A stretch of DNA of 26,569 nt from CAZJHD01 sp964545855 (GTDB lineage: Bacteria > Planctomycetota > UBA1135 > JACQFD01). Both the position numbers and the translations under genes were made by a program. The notes under the pieces are model-generated. The model had not been told where the DNA came from, made no database searches, and saw only the letters and a list, made by a program, of their open reading frames with translations. Where the stretch lies: positions 1-26,569 of the forward strand of contig CAZJHD010000061.1 in NCBI GenBank assembly GCA_964545855.1, read 5' to 3'. Shown here one piece after another: positions 1-9,219 of the stretch (position 1 is the first letter of the stretch; every line of letters begins with the position of its first letter).

Positions 1-68
1 GCTCGCGCGCGCGGGCGCGGGCGGCGCCACGGCGACGATCGCTCTCGGCACGGGAGGACTCCTCGTGA
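1..68 (+). CDS. possible 3' end of an upstream gene (partial)
   Basis: The third reading frame is open from the window edge and ends in a TGA at 66-68. This TGA overlaps the GTG start of the next gene in a GTGA arrangement, which is a common form of translational coupling. Only about 21 codons are visible and they are rich in Arg, Ala and Ser, so no family can be assigned. In planctomycetes, genes for large carboxypeptidase-regulatory-like proteins often follow an ECF sigma factor, but nothing visible here shows that. It may simply be non-coding leader DNA. Confidence 0.25.
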   Translation, partial: SRARARAAPRRRSLSAREDSS

Positions 69-2500
69 AGACGTCGACGAAGCTCGTGGTCGCCGCCGCG
101 CTGGTGGCGGCGGCGGTGTGGGTGCCGCTCGCAAGCCGGCCCGATTCCGCGCCGCGCGCGCCATCCGTCGCGCCGCCGACCGCCGCGGAGGTCGCCGCGT
201 CGGAGCCGGTGAGTGTGGATGTCGCGACGGTCAATGCTGGCGCTTCGGGAGACGACGCACGCCGCGAGGCGGCGCCGCTCGCGGGCCCCGAGGCGGGAGC
301 GCTCTTCCGGATCGAAGGGCGCTGCGTCGATTCGCAGGGACGGCCCCTCTCCGGGATCCACGCGCGCTTCCAGGCCGACGGCGTCGACGCTCCCGTCGTC
401 GAGTCGGACGCGTCGGGAGACGACGGCCGGATCGCGTGGAGCTTCGACCTCCCGCGCGATCGCGCCGAGGGCGACGTGCGCGCCATCGGCGCGGGGCTCC
501 TCGGTCGCTTCGTCCGCGCCGAATGCGTCCGGGGCACGACGACCCAGCTCGGAGATGTCGCGTTCACGCGCGCGGGCCGCGTGGTCGGCCGGGCCGTGGA
601 TCCGAAGGGCCGCCCGCTCGAAGGGGCGAAGGTCGTTCTCGCGGAAGCCGTCAGCGACTTCGGCGGGCTCGAGGCCGCGCGCGTCGTGGGCCCGACGCCG
701 ATTCCGTTCGTCCCCGAGGCGAGCAGCGCCGCGGACGGATCCTTCGAGCTCGCGGGCGTCCCGCCCGGGAGTGCGCGTCTCTGGGTTCGCGCCGCGGGAT
801 TCGTGCCGAGCTGGTCGGAGCCGCTCGCGGTGGGCGAGGGAGCAACGGTCGACGCGGGGCGTGTCGCCGTCGCGCGCGTGGACGAGTCGGAGTGGATCCA
901 GGGGACCGTGCTCGCGCCCGACGGGTCGCCCGCGCGGGGAGTGATGCTCGCGGCGCGCTACGAGTTCGCAGGAGGGAGCGGAGAGCGCGGGATCGAAGTC
1001 GACGAATCGGGCCGGTTCCGGTTCCTCCCGGCCAAGCGCGTCGCCCACGGCCTGCGCGTGCGCGACCCCGAGTGCCGCTGGTCCGATGCCGTCGTGATCG
1101 GCGTCGAGCCGGGCGTTCGCGGTCTCTCCATTCGGCTCACCGACGCGCGCGCCCTCGAAATCGCCGTGCGCACTGCTTCTGGCGAACCCGTCGAGAGCTG
1201 GCGCGCGGCGATCGAGGATGGCGACCCCATTCCGCGGTCGGTCGTCGACACGCGTCGCGGCGCGAAGCGCTTCGTCGAACCGCCGAGGCCTTTCTCCATC
1301 ACCGTGACAGCAGAGGGCTTCGTGCCCGCAGTGATCGGCCCCTTCGAACCGGGGCGCCTCGCGTCGCCCATCGACGTCGTACTCCACCGGGCGCACGAGA
1401 TTCGCGGCTCGGTCACGGCCGACGGACGCCCGGTCGCGGGTGCGTCGGTCCGGCTCCTCCTGCGCGCATCCGACGAGGAGAGGGAGTACGTGGACGGACT
1501 GCTCTCGCGCGTGCGCGCGGGAGAGCAGGCCTCGGTGCGGACCGGCGCGGACGGTGGCTTCGCGCTCGCGCTGCGCTTCCGCGGCGACTTCGTCCTGCGA
1601 GTGGAAGCCGACGGATACGCCGCCGCGGAAGTGGAGCCCCTCTCGCTCGATCCCGGCGAAGAACACGCGCCGCTGCGGGTCGAGCTGCGCGCGGGCGGTG
1701 CGATCGCGGGTCTCGTGGAGGTCTCCGGCGGCGAGAGCGTCGCCGGCCGTGTGGTGCTCCTCACCCGGCTCGACGGGAATGCGCGCGTGCTCCGGACCGA
1801 TTCCGAAGGAGGGTTTCGCGCCGCTCACCTGATGCCGGGACGCTGGTGGGCGATCGTCCTCGGAGCGGGGGAGGAGCCGCCTCTCCCGTCGTCGAGGGGA
1901 ACGAGGAGCGCGGTCGAGCTTCCTCCACCGACCTGCGAGGTCCAGGAGGGACTCACGACGCGAATCGTGTTGACGCCGCAGCCGCGCGTCTCCGTCGACG
2001 GATCGCTCCGGTTCGACGGAGCTCCCGCCGCGGCGTGGCGCGCGTCGCTCCGCAAGCTCCAGCAGTTCGATCTGCACTTCACAGATCGCGCCCTCGAGTC
2101 CGTCGATTCCGAGGGCCGATTCCGCGTCCGCGGCGGAGCGCCCGGGAAGTACGCCCTGAACCTCGTCACTCCCGGCGACGGCGGCGAGTCGCTCCGGGTC
2201 TACGGACAGCTCGATCTTCCCGCCGGCACGACGCGCTGGTCGAGCGACCTCGTCACGGGACGCGTCGAGGGCACGGCGCCGGAGGCGCTCCGCGGCCCCG
2301 GCGCGCTCCGCGCGCGCGTGCGGCTCGATGGAGGGATCGAGGCCTGGGTCGACGAGATCCGCTTCGACGCGTCGGGCGCCTTCGTGATCCCGCGCGTGCC
2401 GCAGGGTCGGCTCGAGCTCCTGAAGTTCGGCCGGTCCGGCGACGCGTTGGCCGCCGTCGACGTCGTCGCGGGCGCGACGGTGCGCGTCGACGTGGAGTAG
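65..2500 (+). CDS. membrane-anchored protein with carboxypeptidase-regulatory-like repeats
   Basis: 811 residues. The GTG start is supported by a GGGAGGA ribosome-binding site at 52-58. The N-terminus (MKTSTK, then a hydrophobic Ala/Val stretch to about residue 22) is an uncleaved anchor or signal peptide, so the rest should lie outside the cytoplasm. The body carries about six beta-rich units of the carboxypeptidase-regulatory-like / prealbumin-like fold, beginning near residues 82, 171, 277, 445, 545 and 640. Typical motifs are GRAVDPKGRPLEGAKV and GSVTADGRPVAGASV, the usual 'G-x-V-x-D-x-x-G-x-P-x-x-G-A' pattern. No catalytic domain is evident. Such proteins are abundant in planctomycetes and are thought to be structural or ligand-binding envelope proteins; the precise role is unknown. 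It ends 97 bp before the next gene. Confidence 0.85.
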   Translation: MKTSTKLVVAAALVAAAVWVPLASRPDSAPRAPSVAPPTAAEVAASEPVSVDVATVNAGASGDDARREAAPLAGPEAGALFRIEGRCVDSQGRPLSGIHARFQADGVDAPVVESDASGDDGRIAWSFDLPRDRAEGDVRAIGAGLLGRFVRAECVRGTTTQLGDVAFTRAGRVVGRAVDPKGRPLEGAKVVLAEAVSDFGGLEAARVVGPTPIPFVPEASSAADGSFELAGVPPGSARLWVRAAGFVPSWSEPLAVGEGATVDAGRVAVARVDESEWIQGTVLAPDGSPARGVMLAARYEFAGGSGERGIEVDESGRFRFLPAKRVAHGLRVRDPECRWSDAVVIGVEPGVRGLSIRLTDARALEIAVRTASGEPVESWRAAIEDGDPIPRSVVDTRRGAKRFVEPPRPFSITVTAEGFVPAVIGPFEPGRLASPIDVVLHRAHEIRGSVTADGRPVAGASVRLLLRASDEEREYVDGLLSRVRAGEQASVRTGADGGFALALRFRGDFVLRVEADGYAAAEVEPLSLDPGEEHAPLRVELRAGGAIAGLVEVSGGESVAGRVVLLTRLDGNARVLRTDSEGGFRAAHLMPGRWWAIVLGAGEEPPLPSSRGTRSAVELPPPTCEVQEGLTTRIVLTPQPRVSVDGSLRFDGAPAAAWRASLRKLQQFDLHFTDRALESVDSEGRFRVRGGAPGKYALNLVTPGDGGESLRVYGQLDLPAGTTRWSSDLVTGRVEGTAPEALRGPGALRARVRLDGGIEAWVDEIRFDASGAFVIPRVPQGRLELLKFGRSGDALAAVDVVAGATVRVDVE

Positions 2501-2597
2501 CGCGAGCGCGACTTGCCTGCCTTGCGATCGTGGGGAATGCTCTCTGGTTCAGAATTCTCCTCTTCGGCGCGCCCCTCCCGTACTTCGCGAGGCCGAG

Positions 2598-3449
2598 ATG
2601 ATCGATCGAGTCTCTCTCTCCGCAGCGCTCCTCGCGCTTCCGGTCCTGTTCGCCGCACCCCTCCACGCCGCCGTCGTTCCGCGGGGCGGCGACGATGGAG
2701 GCGTCCAGGACTCGCAGACCCTCTTCGGCTGGGGGATCCAGAAGTCGAGCATCGACGTCGACGTCGAGTCCGACTGCGTCGAGGGCGAGGCCCCGACGGA
2801 GATCGACGTCTCCTTCGAGTACGTCCGAGGCCCGCTCGAGGTCGTGCCGCTCCCCTGGATCGTTCAGGTCTGGGAGAAGGACGCCGGGCTCGACGACCTC
2901 GTCGCCGTCCAAGGCGGAGTCTTCCCGGCCACCTGGAACGGCGGCGAGGACGTCGAGCACGCCTCGGTGCGCTTCGACTTCGACTCCTGTCCGATCCTCG
3001 CGAAAGAGCCCGACGGATGCGCCGAGTACTACGTCGTGATCCTCGTGCTCGGGCCGAACCCTCTCGCGAATCACTTCGAGTCGACGAAACACGACCCGCA
3101 GTCGGTGTGCTGCGAGGGATGCGAGGAGCTCGCCATCGAGCTCGTGTCGTTCCAGCCGACGGTCGCCGGGTCGACGGTGCTCGTGACCTGGTCGACGGCG
3201 TCGGAAGTCGACAACGCCGGCTTCCGCGTGTCGCGCGCGCCCGCGCCCTGGGGACCGTGGACGCCGATCCACTCGGGCCTCGTGCCCGCGCTCGGCGCGC
3301 CGGCGCAGGGGGAGACCTATCAGCTCGTCGATGCGAACCCGAAGCGCGCGATGCCCTGGTATCGCCTCGAGGACGTGGACGTCTTCGGGAAGGTGACGGA
3401 GCACTCCGCCGTGCCGCTCGACGGGCCGTGGGCCGGTTTGCGGCTCTAG
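2598..3449 (+). CDS. secreted protein with FnIII-like C-terminal region, function unknown
   Basis: 283 residues. The ATG start gives a clean signal peptide (MIDRVSLSAALLALPVLFAAPLHA, cleavage expected after AHA). The middle part contains paired cysteines and a Cys-Cys-x-x-Cys motif near residue 172, suggesting disulphides in an extracytoplasmic setting. The C-terminal about 100 residues contain LVTWSTASEVDNAGFRV and end in a WYRLEDVDVFGKVTEH segment. This matches the beta-sandwich module often seen at the C-termini of secreted proteins in planctomycetes and Bacteroidetes ('TWxTASExDNAGFxVxR'). No enzymatic motif is visible. The protein is acidic. It may be a surface or matrix protein; the exact function is not recognised. 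Confidence 0.75.
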   Translation: MIDRVSLSAALLALPVLFAAPLHAAVVPRGGDDGGVQDSQTLFGWGIQKSSIDVDVESDCVEGEAPTEIDVSFEYVRGPLEVVPLPWIVQVWEKDAGLDDLVAVQGGVFPATWNGGEDVEHASVRFDFDSCPILAKEPDGCAEYYVVILVLGPNPLANHFESTKHDPQSVCCEGCEELAIELVSFQPTVAGSTVLVTWSTASEVDNAGFRVSRAPAPWGPWTPIHSGLVPALGAPAQGETYQLVDANPKRAMPWYRLEDVDVFGKVTEHSAVPLDGPWAGLRL

Positions 3450-3582
3450 GTGCTGGCCGCGCTCTCCGGCAAGTAGGAGCACGGGCGGAGCCCGATCCCG
3501 AGACCTCACGCAGGGCGCCTGCGCCGAGTACCCTGCTCCGATCGACGCGCGCGGCGGAGCCCCGCGCAGACGAGAGGAAGCG

Positions 3583-3963
3583 ATGTCGGAGCGGCGTCCA
3601 ACAGCACGTGGATTCGGGCTCCTGCTCGGCCTGGCGACGCTCGGACTCGCCTGCGGTCGCGACGGGGAGGCCGCGGCGCCTCGATCGATCTCCGGTACGG
3701 AGGAGTCCGTCGTCGCGCGCCGCGAGCGAGGCGCGCCTCGTGCGGAGTCCGGAGGTGTCGATGCGCGCCGGATCCTCGTGCGTCATCGGCTGGAGTCGAT
3801 GTCGCGCGAGGCGCTCTGGCGGCTCGGCGTGCGGGAACTCCGGTGGACGCCCGCGGATCCGCCGCCCGACGTGACGCGCGAGCAGCTCCTGCGCTGGTTC
3901 GTCGAGGACGCCTGGATCGACGGGCTCATCGCGCCGGAAGACGCGGCGCGGCTGCAGCGGTGA
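3583..3963 (+). CDS. small lipoprotein, function unknown
   Basis: 126 residues. The ATG is preceded by an AGAGGAAG ribosome-binding site at 3573-3580. The N-terminus has a short basic region, a hydrophobic stretch and a lipobox (LGLAC, with Cys at about residue 24), predicting lipidation by Lgt and cleavage by signal peptidase II. The mature part is charged. Its C-terminal half is predicted helical (EALWRLGVRELRW, then REQLLRWFVEDAWIDGLI) and looks like a small protein-interaction helix bundle. Its stop overlaps the GTG of the next gene by 4 nt, so the two are probably translated together even though the partner is a cytoplasmic nuclease-helicase. No family recognised. Confidence 0.65.
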   Translation: MSERRPTARGFGLLLGLATLGLACGRDGEAAAPRSISGTEESVVARRERGAPRAESGGVDARRILVRHRLESMSREALWRLGVRELRWTPADPPPDVTREQLLRWFVEDAWIDGLIAPEDAARLQR

Positions 3964-5903
3964 CCGAGCCCTCGCAGTTGCCCGACCCCCGCTGCGGCTG
4001 GCGCTCCGACCTCCCGACATTCTCCGGCGCGGAGCCGCGCGTCGTCCGGCTCTCACTGGAGAGCTTCGTGCGCGAGGCGAGCCTGGACCAGCTCCGCGCC
4101 TGGGACGACTCGATCCCGTGGCTCCAGCGCGAATGCGGCGAGGTCGTGCGCTGCCACGAGCCGGCATCGACCTACACGGCGATCCTCGAGTACGAGCTGC
4201 CGCGCGAGTCGCGCCGCCCCGACGTGATCCTGCTGGAGGGGAGCACCGTCGTCGTGCTGGAGCTCAAGTCGAAGGACCGCCCCACGCGCGCCGACCTCGA
4301 CCAGGTGCACGCCTACGCGCGCGACCTACGCGCCTACCACGCCGCCTGTGCCGAGCGCCCCGTGCACGCGGTGCTCGTGCCGAGTCGCGCCGGCGCGGAG
4401 GTGACGCAGCGCGACGGAGTGCACGTGGTCGGTCCGGCCGGCGTGCATCGCCTGCTCCTCGGTCTGTGCGCCGGTGCGACCGGCACGGAGATCACGCCCG
4501 AGGAGTTCCTCGACGCGGACGCCTACGCGCCGCTCCCGACGCTCGTGCGCGCGGCGCGCGAGCTGTTCCAGAAGCGTGAGCTGCCGAAGATCTGGCGCGC
4601 GCGCGCAAAGACGGATCCGGCCGTCGAGCGCATCACGGCGATCGCGCTCGACGCCGCGCGCACGAAGACGCGCCGGCTCGTGCTGCTGACGGGTGTGCCC
4701 GGCTCGGGGAAGACGCTCGTGGGGCTGCGTCTCGTGCATGCGGGCTTCCTCGACGACCTCGCGGTCGCTCGCGGAAAGGGGAAGCCGGCGGCGCCCGCGG
4801 TGTTCCTCTCGGGGAACGATCCGCTCGTCGCGGTGCTCCAGGACGCGCTCCGCGCCGCAGGCGGCGGAGGGCGGGCCTTCGTCCAGCGAGTGCAGGACTA
4901 CGTGCGGCACTACGGCAAGCGCCCGGAGTCCGTGCCGCCCGAGCACCTGCTCGTCTTCGACGAGGCGCAGCGCGCATGGGACGCGGCGCAGGTGGATGCG
5001 GAGCATTCGTGGCCCGCTGGCTCGCCCGGAGGCCGATCGGAGCCGGAGCTCTTCGTTTCCTTCGCGGAACGCATCCCCGAGTGGTGTGTCGTCGTCGGCC
5101 TCATCGGCACGGGGCAGGAGATCAACTCCGGCGAGGAGGGAGGTCTCGTGCAGTGGCGGCGCGCGCTCGAAGGGTGCGGCGAGCCCGCGCGATGGACGGT
5201 GCACGCTCCGGCGGCGCTGGAGACGGTGTTCGAGGGGAGCGGGCTCCGCACTGCGTGGGCTCCGGAGCTCAACCTCGACACCGGGATCCGCCAACACCTG
5301 GCGCCGCGCCTCCATGAGTTCGTCGAAGCGCTCCTCGAGCGCGAGGATCCCGCGCGCGCGGCGGCGATCGTCGTCGATCTCCACGCGGAGGGTCACCGGA
5401 TGCATCTCACGCGCGACCTCGAAGAGGCAAGGGCCTACGCACGCGAGCGCTATGCGGACGCGCCGCATGCCCGTTTCGGCCTGCTCGCATCCGCGCGCGA
5501 CAAGGACCTGCCACGCTTCGGGATCGAGAACGACTTCCAGACGACGAAGCGGCTTCGAGTCGGCCCTTGGTACAACGCGCCGCCCGAGCACCGCGACTCC
5601 TGCTGCCGGCTCGAGCTCGTCGCGACGGAGTTCGCGGCCCAGGGGCTCGAACTCGACGTCGCGATCGTCGCCTGGGGTTCGGACCTGCTCCGGGAGGACG
5701 GACGCTGGTCGATCACCCGCGGCCGACGTCCGAAGAAGCCCTTCCGCGACCCCGAGCGCCTGCGCTGCAACGTCTATCGAGTGCTGCTCACGCGCGGCCG
5801 CGACGGAACGGTGATTTTCGTGCCGCCGGACCCGCTCTTCGACGAGACGGCGCGCTACCTGCGCGACGGCGGCCTCCGCGACCTCGGCGACGGAAACGCC
5901 TGA
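3960..5903 (+). CDS. nuclease-helicase of the DUF2075 / Schlafen-group-3 helicase type
   Basis: 647 residues from the GTG at 3960. An in-frame start 39 codons upstream exists, but it would overlap the lipoprotein gene heavily and encode low-complexity Arg/Ala residues, so the GTGA overlap start is preferred. Residues about 50-150 resemble a PD-(D/E)xK nuclease core: Asp88 in RPDVILLEG, then Glu101-Leu-Lys103 in VVLELKSKD. The remainder is a P-loop NTPase of the DUF2075 (PF09848) type, with Walker A GVPGSGKT (Lys251) and Walker B LLVFDEAQ (Asp334-Glu335). A C-terminal helicase-like segment includes YRVLLTRGRDGTVIFV, the usual 'VLLTRG' motif of this group. Proteins of this kind are predicted to act on DNA or RNA and often occur in accessory or defence contexts. 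The biological role here is inferred only. Confidence 0.85.
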   Translation: MTEPSQLPDPRCGWRSDLPTFSGAEPRVVRLSLESFVREASLDQLRAWDDSIPWLQRECGEVVRCHEPASTYTAILEYELPRESRRPDVILLEGSTVVVLELKSKDRPTRADLDQVHAYARDLRAYHAACAERPVHAVLVPSRAGAEVTQRDGVHVVGPAGVHRLLLGLCAGATGTEITPEEFLDADAYAPLPTLVRAARELFQKRELPKIWRARAKTDPAVERITAIALDAARTKTRRLVLLTGVPGSGKTLVGLRLVHAGFLDDLAVARGKGKPAAPAVFLSGNDPLVAVLQDALRAAGGGGRAFVQRVQDYVRHYGKRPESVPPEHLLVFDEAQRAWDAAQVDAEHSWPAGSPGGRSEPELFVSFAERIPEWCVVVGLIGTGQEINSGEEGGLVQWRRALEGCGEPARWTVHAPAALETVFEGSGLRTAWAPELNLDTGIRQHLAPRLHEFVEALLEREDPARAAAIVVDLHAEGHRMHLTRDLEEARAYARERYADAPHARFGLLASARDKDLPRFGIENDFQTTKRLRVGPWYNAPPEHRDSCCRLELVATEFAAQGLELDVAIVAWGSDLLREDGRWSITRGRRPKKPFRDPERLRCNVYRVLLTRGRDGTVIFVPPDPLFDETARYLRDGGLRDLGDGNA

Positions 5904-5971
5904 TGGAGCGCGGCGAGGGGCCGCGTCCTCGGAGGAGCCGACTCCGCCCACCTCCGCTCGCAGGCGTCTCG

Positions 5972-8041
5972 ATGAACCTCCTCGGCCCGCTCGCTCTCTC
6001 CTCGATCCTCGCGTTCTCCGCGGCACCTCTCCGCGCCTCCGACCCGCCGGCGCCGCCGGGGGGCTTCGGGTTCGTTCTCACGGCGAACAACCTCGTCGCA
6101 TGGGCCGACGGCTACCAGACGCTCATGGACGTCTACGAGCCGGCGGCGGTGGCGCCGGCGACGGGCTGGCCGGTGCTGCTGATCCTCCACGGAGGCGGAG
6201 AGAGCAAGAACGTCTCGACGGTGGTGGGCGTAGCCCAGTTCCTCGCGTCGATGGGCTACGTCTGCGTCGCCTACGACTCGCGCACGGACGGCTCGACGCC
6301 GGCGCTGAATCCGGCCTGGCCTCCCGGTCTCACGCACGAGGAGCTGCTCCACGACTCGGCGGAGTCCTTCGGCAAGGCGGCCGCGCTCCCGGGATTCGCG
6401 GGGAAGCTCGACCTCGCACGTCTCGGCGTCCTCGGCTTCTCCCAAGGTGGATTCGGATCGGCGAACGCCGCCGCGTGGTCGGGAAAGCCGATCCCCTGCC
6501 CGGCCGCCGGCTGCGCGATCACGACCTACCCGACGATCCTCGCCGCCGCGCCGAAGGGGCACAGCCTCGACTGGCTGGAGAAGAACATGCCCGGCGGCAT
6601 CCTCGTGAACGACGAGACCGTCGACGACATGGGTCCGACGAACCCGTTCCTCGTCCTGCTGGACGCCGACGACTACCCGGGCGCGCTGGGATGGCTCCGC
6701 GCGCAGTTCTCCGCGACGACGTACCCGGAGCTGCAGACCTCGACGGTGCCGCTCTTCGTGACGATGGCGTGGGACGACCAGAAGCTCCACCCGAACCCGT
6801 CGATCGACGGCTTCAACGCGCTGCCGGCGGGGACTCCGCGGCGCTTCTTCCTCTCGACGGGCGGCCACACGTCGGCGACGAACCTGCACGAGAACCGCGT
6901 GCTCGCCGACCTGCGGCGCCGCTGGTTCGACCGCTTCCTGAAGGGACTCGCGAACGGCGCCGACCTGGAGACGACCTGGGAGACGGCGGTGCAGCCCGAC
7001 GCGGCCGTGGCGTTGAATCCCGCGTCGATCTGGGAGCACCGCAGTGCCGCCGCATGGCCGCCGACCATCGCGCCGACGACCTTCCACCTGCGTGGCGGCG
7101 GGAACCTCACGGCCGCGCCGCCGCCGGCCGTCGAGGCGGGGCCCGTGCTGAACCACGTGGTCGCCCCCGGCTGGATCCCGAGCGCCTATGTGACGGCGAG
7201 CGCCAGCACGAACCTCGCCGTCGCCTTCGCGAACATGCCCTTCGTGTCGGCCGTCTTCGAGACCGCGCCGTTCACCGAGACGACCGAGCTCTTCGGCCGC
7301 GCGCACGTCGTCCTCCACGCGAACGACACGACGGGCGTGTTCCAGCTGAGCGCCGCGCTCGCGCACGTCTCGCCCGGAGGCGCCGTCGAGCAGCTCACCA
7401 TGGGCACGGGCGGCATCCGCTCCGGCGCGGCCGGCGCCCAGCTCCTCGAGTTCGATCTCATCGACCAGGCGCGGATCATCCCGGCGGGGCACCGGCTGCG
7501 GCTCACGCTGATGAACCTCGCGCGCCACCAGACGCCCACCTACCAGAAGATCCGCTTCCTGCCGTACTTCACGAACACGACCACGAGCGTCCAGATCGCG
7601 CCGGCGACGCCGAGCCGCATCGAGCTGCCGTTGCGGCCCTACGTGCCGAACGTGGCGCCGCGCTTCGCCGAGCAATCGGAGTCGGCCAGCATCGCGCACA
7701 CGATGCGCGTGAGCGGCACCGCGGCGCGCGCCGGTTGGATCTACGCGCTGCTGCTGGGCACGAGCGGCGAGGCGCCGGCGACAGTCTTCCCCGGGATCGA
7801 CCCCATCCCGCTCGTCTTCGACTCGGTCACGATCGACGGCGCGAACGCCGCGAACGGGCCCTACCTGCCGAACTTCGTCGGCGTGCTGGGCGCGTCGGGC
7901 TTCGCGTTCCCCGCGATGACCGTCCCGGCCGGCACGTTCCCGCAGCTCGTGGGGCTTCGCGTCACCTTCGCCGGCGTGCTCCTCGACCCCGCCGGGCCCG
8001 TGCTCGCGCTCGGACCGACGACGCTCGAGATCCTTCCCTGA
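5972..8041 (+). CDS. secreted CocE/X-Pro-dipeptidyl-peptidase-like alpha/beta hydrolase
   Basis: 689 residues from the ATG at 5972 (MNLLGPLALSS..., a signal peptide ending near RAS). An alternative ATG at 5903 overlaps the previous stop (TGATG) and would add 23 Arg-rich residues. The catalytic domain has the oxyanion-type HGGG segment (VLLILHGGGESK) near residue 73. The nucleophile elbow is GFSQGG with Ser157, and a likely catalytic His299 lies in STGGHTS. After about residue 370 comes a jelly-roll domain like PepX C-terminal domains (LFGRAHVVLHANDTTGVF... and RLRLTLMNLARHQ). The last about 130 residues form a further beta-rich module (VGLRVTFAGVLLDP) like those at the end of planctomycete secreted proteins. 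The substrate may be a peptide or ester and cannot be read from the sequence. Confidence 0.85.
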   Translation: MNLLGPLALSSILAFSAAPLRASDPPAPPGGFGFVLTANNLVAWADGYQTLMDVYEPAAVAPATGWPVLLILHGGGESKNVSTVVGVAQFLASMGYVCVAYDSRTDGSTPALNPAWPPGLTHEELLHDSAESFGKAAALPGFAGKLDLARLGVLGFSQGGFGSANAAAWSGKPIPCPAAGCAITTYPTILAAAPKGHSLDWLEKNMPGGILVNDETVDDMGPTNPFLVLLDADDYPGALGWLRAQFSATTYPELQTSTVPLFVTMAWDDQKLHPNPSIDGFNALPAGTPRRFFLSTGGHTSATNLHENRVLADLRRRWFDRFLKGLANGADLETTWETAVQPDAAVALNPASIWEHRSAAAWPPTIAPTTFHLRGGGNLTAAPPPAVEAGPVLNHVVAPGWIPSAYVTASASTNLAVAFANMPFVSAVFETAPFTETTELFGRAHVVLHANDTTGVFQLSAALAHVSPGGAVEQLTMGTGGIRSGAAGAQLLEFDLIDQARIIPAGHRLRLTLMNLARHQTPTYQKIRFLPYFTNTTTSVQIAPATPSRIELPLRPYVPNVAPRFAEQSESASIAHTMRVSGTAARAGWIYALLLGTSGEAPATVFPGIDPIPLVFDSVTIDGANAANGPYLPNFVGVLGASGFAFPAMTVPAGTFPQLVGLRVTFAGVLLDPAGPVLALGPTTLEILP

Positions 8042-8056
8042 CGGCGCCGCGCCGAA

Positions 8057-9217
8057 TCAGGGCCAGAGACGTCCATCCCTGAGCTCCTCCAGGAAGCGCG
8101 CGTCGGGAAGCACGTCGATGCCGTCGGCCGTGGCGCGCGTGCGCGAAGCGCGGCAGACGACGACGCGTCGCACGAGCCGCGGCAGATCGGCGATCGCGCG
8201 CAACCCCGCGAGGTCGCGCGCCGACGGGTCGCTCGCGAGCGTCGCTTCGATCGCCAGATGCTCCTTTCCGCGCGTGAGCACGAAGTCGACCTCCGTGGAA
8301 CGTGCTTCGGCGGGCGACCAGTAGGCCCACTGCTCGAAGAGATCGCGGTAGTGTCCGTGGGCGCGCAGCACCGACGCGACCCATCCCTCGAAGAGCGCGC
8401 CGCGCTCCTCGGGCGCCGGATCGCCCGCGACCGACCCCTTGAGCGCGCGGCAGACGCCCGGATCGAAGAGGAAGAGCTTCGGGTGCCGCCGTTCGCGGAC
8501 GCGGAGGCGCGACTCGAAGGCGGAGACGCGGAACGCGAGGAGCGTGTCCTCGAGGACCTCGAGGTATCCGAGGACGGTGGTTCGGGACACACCCGCGTCG
8601 CGCGCGAGACTCGCCGCGTTCAGCACCTGCCCGTGGAAGAGAGCCGCGATCGGAAGGAACCGCGCGAAGCCCGGCAGATTGCGGACGGCCGCCTCGGCCT
8701 GGATCTCCTCGCGCAGGTAGAGGAGCGCGTAGGCGGCGAGGGCCTCGCGCGGCGAAGCGGCGCTCCGGATCACGGGGAGCGATCCGAGGGCGAGCGTCTC
8801 GTCGAGCGAGAAGCTCGACCCGAGTTCCTCCGGGACGAAGGGATGCATCTCGAGGCGAAGCGCGCGCCCGGCGAGGAGGTTCGTGCCTTCGCGCTTCAGC
8901 TTGCGCGCGCTCGACCCGCAGAGCGCGAAGCGCAGCCCGCGTTCTTCGATCGACCGGTGGACCTCGTTCAGGAGCACCGGCAGCCGCTGGATCTCGTCGA
9001 GGACGACCCACGACCCCGATTCGACGGCACGGAGCTCGTCGGCGAGGAGCGCGGGGCGCGCGAGGTAGGACTGGTAGAGCGCTTCGTCGAGGAGGTCGAT
9101 GCGCAGCGCCTTCGGGAGCGCCGCGCGCACCCAGGTGCTCTTCCCCGTCCCGCGGGGACCGAGGAGGAAGAAGGACTGCTCCGGGAGGCGGAGGATTCGC
9201 GGCCGCAGGGTCGCCAT
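8057..9217 (-). CDS. AAA-family ATPase with C-terminal DUF4143 domain
   Basis: 386 residues. It belongs to the widespread COG1373-type ATPases. Walker A is GPRGTGKST (residues about 20-28) and Walker B is WVVLDEIQRLP (about 69-79), followed by a sensor-like FALCGSSARKL. A winged-helix-like stretch (SLARDAGVSRTTVLGYLEVLEDTLLAF) leads into the DUF4143 C-terminal domain. That domain contains EVDFVLTRGKEHLAIEAT, which resembles a degenerate PD-(D/E)xK nuclease core. Function is not established for this family; roles in DNA processing or stress have been suggested. It converges with the hydrolase gene 15 bp away. A perfect inverted repeat and a -10-like hexamer lie immediately before its start codon. 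Confidence 0.9.
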   Translation of the reverse strand: MATLRPRILRLPEQSFFLLGPRGTGKSTWVRAALPKALRIDLLDEALYQSYLARPALLADELRAVESGSWVVLDEIQRLPVLLNEVHRSIEERGLRFALCGSSARKLKREGTNLLAGRALRLEMHPFVPEELGSSFSLDETLALGSLPVIRSAASPREALAAYALLYLREEIQAEAAVRNLPGFARFLPIAALFHGQVLNAASLARDAGVSRTTVLGYLEVLEDTLLAFRVSAFESRLRVRERRHPKLFLFDPGVCRALKGSVAGDPAPEERGALFEGWVASVLRAHGHYRDLFEQWAYWSPAEARSTEVDFVLTRGKEHLAIEATLASDPSARDLAGLRAIADLPRLVRRVVVCRASRTRATADGIDVLPDARFLEELRDGRLWP

Positions 9218-9219
9218 GT

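Noticed and set aside
3509..3523. CGCAGG-GCG-CCTGCG hairpin between the secreted FnIII-like protein and the lipoprotein gene as a terminator.
   Set aside because: A 6-bp stem without a T-run is expected by chance in DNA this rich in G and C.
3843..3959. Longer N-terminus for the nuclease-helicase starting at 3843.
   Set aside because: It would overlap the lipoprotein gene by about 120 nt and encodes low-complexity Arg/Ala sequence. The GTGA overlap at 3960 is a more natural start.
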